Of a DNA stretch of 64,000 bases, positions 31,341 to 42,600 are shown piece after piece. The stretch's first letter is position 1, and each line of letters opens with the position of its first letter. Below the pieces are notes generated by a model. It searched no databases, was not told the DNA's origin, and saw only the letters and a program-made list of their open reading frames with translations. The position numbers and the translations under genes were made by a program. The DNA comes from Kappaphycus alvarezii (Eukaryota; Rhodophyta; Florideophyceae; Gigartinales; Solieriaceae): assembly GCA_002205965.3 (NCBI GenBank), contig NADL03000750.1, positions 372,001-436,000 on the forward strand, read 5' to 3'.

Positions 31341-34300
31341 GATTTAAATTAAAGTACATTTTACAGAAAAATAAGGTGAAAACATCTCTCATCGCCTAGA
31401 AACAATTCTCGAGGATTTTTGAAGGTCTTAATCCGTTTTCGTAGATAAAAAACACCGAAGGGTTGTTCTCGAGATTTTAAAGCCGGATATAGGCCAAATA
31501 CAAAATTAATTTGTTTCTTTGAAGCATTTAAGTCTTTTCCGTTATTGGGGAGAGTTAACAATGGATTTCGAGAAAAAATGTGGATAAAAGTTTTCAAAGG
31601 CAATAGGAAAACAGCTGGAATTAGTTACAATTTTCAATATGCATGAATAATGAAAATCAAGCGACCTTTTAACTGTTCTAAGACTGAAGCTTAAAGATTC
31701 TTTTATTGGATATGGGTCTTTTTCTTTCTCCTTTTAAATTATTGAAGAAAGAGTTTTAAAAGTACTAGAGATATTCTGAAATTGCTTTAATAAGAGAACA
31801 TATATCTTTGGGTACAATTCCCTAGTTTATTTTGAAACAGCAAATGATGTAGAATTTGAAGTAGATTTTGTTTATTTTAATACAAGAAAAGTGGATCGAA
31901 CAATCGGCTGGAGATTTTACACTTATTGTTAGCAGATGTTTTCCGGAAATTGCGTCCTTCTGTAAGAACGTATTCAGATATTACATTTTATAGTTGACTG
32001 ATTGAATCAATAGTACTACTCTGTTTCTAACAGTTATGTCAAGTATATGCTGAGCACAGATTATTGCCCGCTATTTCTTCATGAAAATGAATTCTCAGAT
32101 ATTATTTACTTTTCCTTTTTGGTAAAAGAGAAGAAATTAACAAAAGAACAAACCGTGTAAGTCAGTCTTTATTTTATTGGAGAAAATCTTATTTCAAAAA
32201 CCCTCAGTATCCCTAGTAAATTAAAAACATTATGCCTATATTGTTGATATTATATTTCTGTTGCCTATCATTTACATCAAAACCTTTTGGAAGTGTAATA
32301 TTTCCAGAAATGAGGTAATGGACTGATTAAAATTTAAACGCAATCATTTTTACACTTTAGATGGATTTGAATTCTATTTTAGATATTCTTGAATGAGTAC
32401 AGGATCTCAATTAAACGAATTTTTGTAGTTTCACTTCAAAGTTATAAAAATAAGAAAACTGAGCCAGAACATCTGATAGATATTTCAAGTACGAATTAAT
32501 TTTTTCATGGCTGTATGTTTTACTTTAGTTTGTAAACATTTCGGAAATATAAAACGCATCTAAAGAGAGACTTTAACTCGAATAGAGGGCTTTAATGTTA
32601 TTTGTAAATAAAAGATTCCCTGATTACTGAAATTTGGTAACTACTTTTTCTCATTACATTTTGCGGATAAATATCACTTCAGCTAAAATATTTTTCAGTG
32701 ATGATAAAACAACTAAGTACTCGGGGAAAGTATTTCTTGAAAATTAGGAATCTCGTGAATTGCGTTTTCCATACATGAAATATTTAACATTTATTTAGAG
32801 TAAATTTAGAGTATTGGCCCAAAAACTTTGAAAACTGGCCTCCAAATTATAAAAAAACAGTATTTTTGATGCATTTTACAGCAGTTAAGAAACATTTATG
32901 TGAAATAATTATTTTTTGGTGTAATCTCCGGCAGATTTTAAAGAAGTTTACCAGAGATAATAATTTTATCCTTTGTGACAGATTTTGTTAGCTCAAATTA
33001 TATTTTCCTAGCTATTTTTCTTTCTTCAGTTAATGGAACTAGTATAAATTACACTGTTTGACGATAAAAATATTTCCTAGACGCTTGTAAAAATCTCCCG
33101 CGTATCATTAATAACTCACGAAACAAGTTCTTAGACGTTGAAACACAACAGTTTACCTCAAATATGCCAATAAAAATATCAATTACTCATAAATCATGGA
33201 TTTCTTATTTCAGTCAAAATATTTTTTTCATAAAACTCTGGGTGGGCTCTAAATTACCGAAATCACATGAACTAAAAATTACTACCAAAAAAGTGTTCAT
33301 GAAAACACCAGCTAAAAATTATTTTGATGTGAAAAAAATAAATGGGCTCTTTCTGGGGACAAGATTGAACCTGTCTCTGTATTTTTGAAAATTTCCTAGG
33401 GATATAATGGATTACAGTTTAAGACTCACACGACAAAGAAGAGGCCAATATTTTGTGTTTAGCTCGAAAATTTTAGTTTACTTCTTTTATGGTGGTTTTC
33501 ATCCGGACCTAAAAATGAATTTTAGCAATACGTTAGCGTAAAGTTATCCAAAACGCTCTTCACATTTTCGAAAACTGCAAAATCAGTCATTAATTTGGCG
33601 TAAAAAGTTTTAACGGATCTTTGGAAATCTTTTGTACAGCGGCAAGGTAGCTTGGAAGTGATTTTTTCTTGAAGTTCAGAGATTAGTCTAGGTTCGACAC
33701 ATCGCTCCATACATGTGTGCAGTGAAATAGGCATTGGGAAACACAAAAAAAATTAATAAAATGCTAAAGATTGGCGTGTAACAGACCAATTGCTTCTGTT
33801 CAGTCATCAGTAGACACCTCAAAATAAATAGTGAGACCAAGAGGGTAAGGTAAGTCCAAATTTGAAACAGAAAATTATCCGGAGATGGCTAGGGTGCTAG
33901 CATTCCATCCCAAATCAGGTAAAAATTGAGGAATTGTCACATGTAACGAGATGTTACAGCATATGTGTGTCAGTTTATATTAGGAAAGGCGGTTTTGGGC
34001 GCGCATCTGCGATTCCGAACAGTCGCGATTTCGCTTAGAGGATCAAAAGGTCAGCTGACATCCAATTTGGCAACCATTCATCATGACAACCTGTCTTTTG
34101 GATGCAACCCATATTTTGAAAACAATAAGGTCTAAAGACTACCATGCTGTGCGACTTAGAAGCGATATGGTAACAATGCAAACAGAGAGTGAAAAACGCT
34201 CAAGAAAGATGTTCACGTGAGGAAAATTACTCAATACGTTAAAGAAATTAAAAAAAACAAAATAAGATTTGTGATTGGGCCGTGAAAGATGAATGTAGGG

Positions 34301-35334
34301 CGGGAGCCATGCGAGTAGAAGAAGAATGGGGTGCAGACAAAGTAGCGATGGCGACCAAAATCGATGGTAAATAGGCCTGCCAGTGAGTTGGTTTCGTACT
34401 TGCTCAGTGGCGCAGACCAAAATCGCGTGGGCTGTTTAGAGCAGAATGTTAGAATAAAACCTTGGAGTATAGACCCAGAAAGTATTAGGTGCGCTTAGAT
34501 GATTGACTTAGAGTAAATGCATCCGTAACACTTAATTGAAATTCGATCTATTACGAGGTTTCTGATTGTAGTAGGAGCTGTCCTTGAGCTAGCAAGATGA
34601 TCATAGGACCTTCACATCGGTGAAAAGCCTCATAAGTGGTGGACGCATCTTCAACGTTCCAGTATTTTTTAACATATTCAAATAGTTCAGTTTATGGGAT
34701 TTTGATAATTAAAGAAGTGATTTAGCGAGTAGTTGTAGGTTTTATTTCAGTTCAGAATTTTATAGTACCGCTTAAATTTTGGGTAGCCAAGTGCACAAGA
34801 TTAACCGACCAGCAAAGTTACCGACCCGATCCATCTTCCTTCAGACTCAGCAACGATAGAGCCCACTTTATATTATTTGCCCATAATTTTCGGATCATAC
34901 TACCGAATCGAACACTACTTCTGGCCGTGATGTCAAACGCAGTCTGTCTGCTGGGGGGCAGCTAGCTTTTTAGGGTAATTTCAGAGGTAGTACTGGGCAC
35001 CCTGTAGGATATTCCGGGCCACAATCGACCATATATTTCAAATATTAAATCACCCCATATTTTCCCCTTTGGAAAAATGACCGAATGTATTATTCCGAAC
35101 CTTGGCATTAGTGTGGATAATCGAAATTCATGGAAACTAGACTCCTTGAAAGACTTTCGACAGCCTCTCGTAATCATCGATTTTCTTTGCGCAATACAGT
35201 CTTGTTTTGAATTTCACAGAAGTGAAGACCACTTCCTATGTCGAGAAAACTATGAAGCAGGAACTGCGTCGCCTGCTGCACTTCCTAAAGGTACAAAGTT
35301 AGTTTTCAAATATTGCACCTAGAGTGGCATTTAG
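31341..35334. other. AT-rich stretch without recognisable genes
   Basis: All frames are short and I see no protein motif, repeat array or RNA gene. Composition is markedly AT-rich from 31300 to about 33400. Confidence 0.5.
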
Positions 35335-35505
35335 GATGTACTGTACAGTGCTGTGCACTGCAGCTGTAATATAGTGCATGATTTCTAGCCCTAAATGTCC
35401 TGGGGAGATACAGTACAGTACCGTATCTCCCCGAGTCAAGAGGTGCACCTGCACCTCACACCGCTCAATAATCGTATGAAACTCTACTAGAAAGTACTGT
35501 ACAGC
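35335..35505. repeat. Cluster of palindromes and hairpins
   Basis: GGGGAGATAC (about 35401) pairs with GTATCTCCCC around an 11-base loop of AGTACAGTACC. GAGGTGC pairs with GCACCTC just behind it (about 35440-35458). GTACTGTACAGTGCTG-type palindromes flank both. The ACTGTA theme is the one seen at 1-240 and 7740-8300. Confidence 0.65.
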
Positions 35506-35959
35506 ACTTTAAGGGGGATCTTTTCGGCAATGGGAAAAAGCAGTCTCAGGCGCCTAAAAGTATGATAGAAACTAATCTGAGAGACACTGGGAAAGAAAAT
35601 GGTGGGCTTTCATGCCGTGCAGGCAAAAGGAGAAGGGGTTAAAGAAATTTAAATGCTTGTTCCTTCCTTTATTTTGCTTACTTGGACCAAGCTTAACCTC
35701 TTCTCCCTATTCTTTTCCGAACTCTAAGCGTCCCGGGGATTCCCTTTTGTAAGCCGCCAAGATAGTCACAGCACACAATAGCGGGCGGTTCTGGACCTTC
35801 CGTCGGGACTTTTATCCCGCCAACATGCCCTCGTCTGACTGTATGCCACCCTACAACATACAGCGGCACAGCTCCCTTTCGTTTTGGTTCCGCCTTTTTC
35901 TTTCTTCTTGCCCTGACTCCACTGCGTTCGCGAATATTTCCTGCCACCTCAACAACGGT

Positions 35960-36130
35960 TCCGCGGCAAGCTCCTCACACTGGAAAGTACCTCCCGCCGG
36001 CAAGAACAACTCGCCGGCAAACTATTCTTGCGAGTAAGCTCCTCTTCATGGCAAAATCCCCTCCCTGGCAAACTCCTCCTACCGGAAAACTCCTACCGAA
36101 AAACTCCTCCCGCCAGCAAAGCAAAGCACT
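35960..36130 (+). repeat. Imperfect short repeats of GGCAAACTCCTCC type
   Basis: GGCAAGCTCCTC, GGCAAACTATTC, GGCAAACTCCTCCTACC, GGAAAACTCCTACC and GAAAAACTCCTCCC follow each other in an irregular array. No gene is recognised from 35505 to 36590. Confidence 0.55.
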
Positions 36131-36589
36131 TACCGCCCAAGAGATTACCTATCTAAGATCTTTCTGGGCCCCTATCACCATGTCGCCCTCCGGAATTGGT
36201 TCCCGTGCCCGCTCTGTGTATTCCATACACAAATGACTCCTAATGACACCACCGAACGAGTAAAGTGTGGTCCCACACCACCGGAATACGCAGGTGTTAC
36301 CAGGCTTTTTTGCAATGTGCGAGGTCCTAGGGTAGTTCTCGAGGTGTTGTTTCCTTGTATCACAATGTTAGTTGCCGGGTGTCCGAGAATGGTACATTGA
36401 CCTTCGCCAGTTTCTTCATCCGTCTCCCTCGCCTCTCCTCTTCTTCCTTTAATTCCACCGACCAACGGATCTCAGAAACCAATTCCCGCTTATTCGCATT
36501 CTACACTCGCATACACCTTCTCTCGCCAATGTTGGAGCAAGAAGAACGCTTTCAATACCGAAAAAGCCTTCGAGAGTAAAATCCCTGGC

Positions 36590-37755
36590 GCGTGACACGA
36601 CCCGTAGACGAAACCAGTTCGTACCGTGGTTGATCAGCTTTAGTCACACCCATGGTCCGTAGAAGTACGATTCAAACGTGGACCATTTGCGGGTCTTGAT
36701 AATTGCCGGACCATGTGCCACCAGCACTTCATCTCCTACGTTTAACTTTTTCTCCTTCTTCTTACTCTTTCTTGATTAACCAGACGTAGCGGCCGCTGTA
36801 GCGCGCAAGCTCGACTCGCAGAACATCTCGAGTATTCAGTGATGAGGGCCTGCATCGATAAGGAGCGCCACTGCATCGCTCGCTAACATCCTTGGGTTGA
36901 CGCAATGCATCATGTGGAACGAAGGCGGGGTAGGACAAAGATCACGACGACGATAAACGTTCAGAACTTTTGTAAGTACATTCAAACAGTCTCCTCCACC
37001 TTCCTTAATGACTTCGCAATGGCATGTTTGGTCGTTCCTTCCATCCTTTTTGCCCTTCGCCATCGGAAGGAAGTCCTTCCTTTTACTGTCTTCCAGTCCA
37101 CGCGTTCAGTACGCATGAAGTCCTACACTGAAGCGACCATGAAGGCGGTGGCATTGTTTCAAACAATTCTCTTCGGCAGTTCGAACAGAGTAATTATCTC
37201 TCGCAGGATGAACTGTACAACGGTAATTACCGTCGAATCCTCCGTTGCAATTGCGATCGGCCATCCCTTCATGTGTTCCACCGTAATTAGTACGAACTTT
37301 TTTGCAAACTTGGACGGCTTGAACGCGTTAGCGAACTGGATAGAGAAAGTCTCGAATAACCCCGTGACTGGCGATCGAAGGCTCGTGTGGTACGTTGGAA
37401 GCATCCTCGCGTGTTGACAACCGCTTCATGAGCTAACATAACCCACCGCACCGCAATGGACTCCGGGCCACCAGAAGCGATCCTTTACGAACTTCATCGT
37501 CGGTTCCTTATCCCAATGTCCTATGTATTCATGGAATATAGCCATAATTTCCGCACACTGACCAGGGGTTGGCACGGCTCGAAGGCCATCCTTTTCTATA
37601 CGGAACAAGGTGTAGTTCCAGGGCATGAATTTCTTTGCTCTTCGCCTTATAGCGACTCTTCTCTTGTAATATTCTCTTGTACATCCTCTTCCGCCAAGAA
37701 TCTCGCCACGTCCCAAACTTTTAGCTTTAAATAGGATGGCTAAGTGGCTGCCCAT
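36590..37755 (-). pseudogene. Gypsy element 2 integrase
   Basis: The H2C2 zinc finger appears as FHEYIGHWDKEPTMKFVKD (about 37475-37530). The catalytic core starts GLFETFSIQFANAF (the usual D is Q-F here) and continues to HMKGWPIAIATED (about 37230-37350). KVLNVYRRR (about 36945) and LNVGDEVLVAHGPA with YFYGPW (about 36640-36740) represent the C-terminal domain. Frames shift repeatedly. Confidence 0.78.
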
Positions 37756-37759
37756 TGAA

Positions 37760-38310
37760 CGTTAGCAACAAACCTCTATGTCAAAATTAATCTCCTTCCT
37801 TACCTCCTCCCTATATGGGCTGAAAAGAAAGATAACAGCCGTCCCATTCGAAGTCCATGGGTGATACTTAGCCTCGAAGTCGTACTCGGCCATCAGATAT
37901 AACCAACGTGCCAACTATCTACTAATATCCTTCTCTCTAAACGCAGTTTGCAACTCCTGGTGATCTGTGTGGATAATAAAAGGTTTCTCGGAGAGTAGAC
38001 AGACCTTAAACTTCTTAAACGCGAACAATACATCGAGCGCTTCTCTTTCGCTGTTGGTGTGGCAACACTATTGCTCGGTCATTGTAGAGGACGCAAATTG
38101 AATAGGTTGTGTCTTTCTATCCTCTTTCTTCTGAGCCAGCACGACTCCCAACGCAACTGAAGAAATATCAGTTTCAACTAGGCATTGGGATTTAAATTTG
38201 GGAAATGCAAGTACCAGCGGCGTTGTCAGCTTCTTCTTGAGATCTTCGAAAGCCTCCTGCACCTATTCTGTGCATTTCAAGGACTCCTCCAAGGATGTAG
38301 CAGCATGCAA
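37760..38310 (-). pseudogene. Gypsy element 2 RNase H
   Basis: EAFEDLKKKLTTPLVLAFPKF (about 38205-38265) is the RT-connection end, followed by VETDISSVALGVVLAQ (about 38145-38190), where the DAS catalytic triplet is changed to DIS. After frame changes, EREALDVLFAFKKF, HTDHQELQTAF and LARWLYLMAEYDFE complete the domain. Confidence 0.8.
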
Positions 38311-38314
38311 AACT

Positions 38315-38580
38315 GCCGATCTTTGTGATAATCTTCTTTTAAAACATCACTATCATCTACCGGACCTGGCCAAAGCCGCCCGCCACCCTGTCATAGAGCC
38401 ACAAGAGTGCCTTCACCGCATAAGACCGGATATTTAGGCAATGGGAAGCCAAGGGGAACCGATTTCTTCTACATAACATTTGTCAATCCTCTCGCGCCAT
38501 CGAACAGGAGAGTCAACACGTTCAACCCCTTGACCTCCCTTAACGCAGCCCGAGCCGCGAAGCACAGAAATTAACAATCA
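38315..38580 (+). mobile_element. Small 3' fragment of the RT-endonuclease retrotransposon
   Basis: LAKAARHPVIEP and RIRPDI (38370-38437), then after a frame change GTDFF.ITFVNPLAPS and FNPLTSLNAA (about 38457-38560), match the endonuclease region of the element at 9722-13143. It ends directly before the minus-strand LTR at 38584. Confidence 0.8.
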
Positions 38581-38583
38581 TTC

Positions 38584-39600
38584 TGATAGGGATACATTGG
38601 CGGAAGAAGAGATCCTCAGAACCAATTACCCCAAGAGGGAGGTGTTGCAGACGACATAAGTGCTACCGTGGTATAGTTGTGAGAACCAAAGGAAGTGGAT
38701 GAGGACGACAGTTTAAGGGCGATGAGTGAGTATAAAAGGGGCAGAGTCTACCCCCTATGCTCAGTGAATAGCGTAAAATAAATGCTTCTTGGGTCTGAAG
38801 TTGACTCTCAACTTCCTAACTATTTGGGACTGGGCTTGAAGTTTTCTGACAACTTGCTTGACCTCTCAAGGATTGAGCAGTTTACTCAGCTTATATAGAT
38901 TTTTCAGCTAATCCCAAAGTCTCAATAACGCCTACTTTATACCCTAAAATGCATTAAAACAAATAATTCGGACGATAGAGACTGGCAGTAATATACTTTC
39001 AGTAAATATCTACATCTACTCACAATCTTCATTCTCAAGGCTACAACCGAGCAGCTCCTGCAAAATATCCATGCTAGCCATACAGTCCACACATATCCTT
39101 TCGAGCGGGTCGCAGCTTCCTGTGGCCTCTCCTGAAATATCTAGACCACCAAAGATATCTTTATCCACTTCCACGACCGGTACCGCCTGATCCTCCATTC
39201 CTAGCTCCCATCCCGCCCCAAAGTTCTCGGAGCTGCGGTCCAATTCCTGCACTTTCACCTCACCTTCCATGGACCGATCTTCCATCCCACCCCTGTTCTC
39301 TTCATCCTTCTCCTGTGTCTCTTAAACAAGCTCAGGAGCTACCCATTTCTCGAAGGACTCCCCGCTCTCCTCTGCGACTTTCTCAGCCTCACCCTTACTT
39401 ACCTCCCTCGCCTCTTCTTCTATTAAGAGGTGGCCAACAAACGCGATTATTTTCTTCTTAGTTTTCCGCCGGAGGTAGTCGTCGGCATCAGTTGGCCCGT
39501 AGGCGGCGAGATGTAGGCCATTGATGGGACGGAAGGGCATTTTTTGGAGATAGGGACGGAGGGGCGATTTGACGTCATATTTCTGGAAAAGGGGTCAGCG
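38584..39600 (-). mobile_element. Acidic-ORF / LTR-like unit, copy C
   Basis: On the minus strand the acidic frame (39540 to 39016) is followed by the TATA block (TTATATAGA at 38891-38899, i.e. TATATAA), the GAAGTTGA/TCAACTTC hairpin (38797-38815) and the CTATCA end at 38584. No primer-binding site follows. The order ORF then TATA block then CTATCA is the same as in copies A, D and E. Confidence 0.72.
39016..39540 (-). pseudogene. Acidic protein family, copy C, with the conserved ATG
   Basis: The frame starts with ATG at 39540 (MPFRPINGLHLAAYGPT) and contains DDYLRRKTKKK and LLIEEEAREVSKGE. A single in-frame stop near 39322 separates it from the tail (39285-39016), which reads DKDIFGGLDIS and MASMDILQELLG. 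If the stop is ignored, the length is about 175 codons. The tail has diverged more than in copies A and B, while the acidic/hydrophobic spacing is kept. Function unknown. Confidence 0.65.
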
Positions 39601-39640
39601 GGGTTGCAAATGTTGACGTAAAATTGATTTTGTTTATTCA

Positions 39641-42600
39641 TTTCTTGATCAATTACGCCAGTTAATGACCATGGGACGATTCTAGCCGAATAGTACCCCT
39701 TAAACCATATTTAAGACGTTTTTTTGAAATAACTGGTCATATTTTGTGGGGTGATTATAAGTCTATGAGAAATGGGTTGAATATCGGTTAGTTCGAAGGA
39801 GTAAATGGCCGGTACGAGTTCTTGTCCTGAATTGGAAACACTCCATATAATAAATCAGGAAGATGTCAATATAACAGATATATTCTTAAAGCGTTAGAGG
39901 GATTTTTTTGTAATTTTGCATTATCATCCAAGATCTCTCACTCTTCTTTTTTATGGTCGTCCCTATCTAAATTTCGATTACAGCTTTGGTTGTATCACTA
40001 TGTTAATTTTTATTCTTAACCCAGTCCTTATCTTATTCGGATGAATACGCAGCTCTCAAATCGTTATTATTGTTCTCAAATCCAACATTATCGCAAAATC
40101 GTACATGGTTGACCCCCAGTTTGGCCTTCAAGTCCCATTTTTGTCTTTATATTACTCAAAGTCGTAGTAGTTTCATGCGGAATTTAACATACTTTTATCA
40201 CAAATATTTATTTTTTCGAAGGCTTTTTTTATTCTGAACCTTCGCTGTCAAAGCTAGAGATAAAATATTCACTGTCCATATCTCTCAATTTTTCCGGCCT
40301 TAGGGTTCTTCGAAGTCTAGGGAATGTTCACGTGTATGCCTCTGATTAAAGAACTGAGATACTTTTGTTTCCAAGATAAGTGCGCATCGCCAACTACTCC
40401 ATTGCAGTACATACAATGATTGCATAGCAATGTAGCTCCAGCACAACATATGAACCTTTGAGTCCCCAAAGAGCACGGTGACGTTGTCAAAAGTGCTCAT
40501 ATATTTTTATGTCGTTATTTAAGCAACAGCTATCATTCTTGTAGTTGGATCTATTAAAGACGCGCATTCAAAACAAAATTTTCGGGAATAATATTTGAAT
40601 ATTTGAAGCAGTCTCCTAATTGAAATGTTTTGGGTCCTCACTACAAATATTTAGACTGGTACTAGCTTGAGACGTCTTGGTGCTATTGAGGCCGAGTTAA
40701 GCAATAGTTTCTTGCAACTATTTGACTTACTAGAGTGCATGATATTTTCAGCCGTTTCCTCGCATCGTATGTGCCCTTCTTGATACATAGAAAAAGTTTG
40801 TTTCAGTTACTGCCGAAGAGAGCTCACCTGACAAGTTGTATTTCTTTACGTTTCCTGATAAATCCCTTAGGGTACTTTTAACTCTTTCTGCTTTTTCAAT
40901 TCCTTGTAGGAGAACTTTCTTCTCCCGTACAATTTTTTCAAATATTTTCTTCCGGAGAGATACATATGCTGGAGTACGATCAAGCATTAAATAATTCAGG
41001 CTTGGCGTCTTCGATAACACAATACCTTATGAATCGAATTTCTGCAAGTTCACTTGACCGATTTCTTTGGTGAAAATACGTTTCTGGCGTTGTGCAACTT
41101 ATCACCGTATCTTTTTTGTAAATTTTAATATCATGCCTAGACTCCATTTGTGCCTCCGAGATAATTTTACGTATGTTATGTTGAGTCCAAGAACCGGTTT
41201 AAGATGGCCTTATCAACCGTATTTCCCACAACGAGTACTACAGTGTGAATTCCCTACGCATATATTTGCAAAATGTCTGGATAATGTCAGCAGGGGAAGA
41301 CTTCTGTGGACTACTGGACTGGACTGGACTGTTTCTTTCTTTATGGTCATATTCAGGTTCTCCATGTGTGATTACATCGTGCACAGTCGATTGTCGCATC
41401 GGGTTTCCAGTCTTTCGTGGAAGTTTCTTAAATCGCTTCTCACGAAGTTCAGATCCACTAGGCTTATTTCTGGTCGTCAGTAATTCTTCGAGATGCACGA
41501 AGGGTACCTAATTACCTCTTTTCCTCTCTGTTTAACCTAATAAATTAAATAACTCCGAGTTCTCCACAAACCCCACAACCATACAATTCAGATCAGTAAA
41601 AGTATGAAGAACTTTGATGAGAAGAATCCTAGGGAGCCTTTATCCTCCAAGGACTGCCTGCCCTGTATTCTGTTCTTGAAATGGGGATTAAATCCATAGT
41701 TTTAGGAAAATTCAAAGGACTAAATTCAGGGATATAGCAAACTGAGGTTGAGGCCGGCCATCTCATTTGGCTCAAACTGATTTCAATGACAGATTGAAGA
41801 CAATTTCGAGAGTTTGGAGAGTCATAGCGCTGAAAGAATGTAAATAGAACGGCCAAAGAAAGTACATAAAAAACTGAGATCGGTGAGCCTAATGTTCAGG
41901 TAGGCGTACGAAATTTGGAGAAGGAGAGAAAATCAGAGTGAAGCCATTAATCGTCAGCTATAGAGACAGTACCTTCAAAATGCCCGGGGTCCTCTTTAGA
42001 TAAGCAGGAGACAAATGACTCTATTGATAATTGGTGGGCGAGTCATAAATCTGTATGGATGCCTTCTGTTTCGTCGTATCGAAGCCGAAGGACGACGTTG
42101 TGTATTTGCTGAAGAGAGCGTCTGCAGAGGTAAGCGAATGAAACAAAGTTTGAAAAGAAGCGTTGTTGATGATAGAACAGGCGTAAGTCGTTCAGGTCTT
42201 GAAGAGGTGCAAAATTGCCATCAACATTAGCTTGATAAGCATCGAGGTTATTGGCTACTTATTTGTCGGAACGGATGGTATAGGCAAAGATGTTAAACTA
42301 TCTGGGTTAAGGAACGAGAAGAGAAGATCAATGGGAGGGTGACTATAGGAAAATACTGGGTTTGGATAAATTTAGTCGAAAATCGGACCCATCAATAATC
42401 CCAGCGCAGTGGATATGAGGGAGAGATATACAGCAGTGTTCCTATCATTGAAATATCGCTAATTAAAATTGCACCGAGGTAGATACTGGAAAAACAGAAT
42501 GGAGGACGCATTTGGGAGGCATGCCGTAGAGGACAGGAAGGGTAACCTTGTCAAATACCAATAGCACTTGTAATAGTAAAAAGACTGGACCCTAGAGAAA

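Larger units (their letters stand above)
36590..38310 (-). mobile_element. Ty3/gypsy element 2, pol fragment
   Basis: Reading leftwards on the minus strand, RNase H comes first, then the H2C2 finger, the integrase core and the GPW-type integrase C-terminus. RT proper, gag and LTRs are absent. The right end (38310) abuts a non-LTR fragment. Sequence differs clearly from gypsy elements 1 and 3, so this is another family or an old copy. Confidence 0.8.

Noticed and set aside
31341-35334. Short ORFs such as 33164-33388 and 34139-34420
   Set aside because: They are isolated, AT-driven or low in complexity, and lack any family motif.
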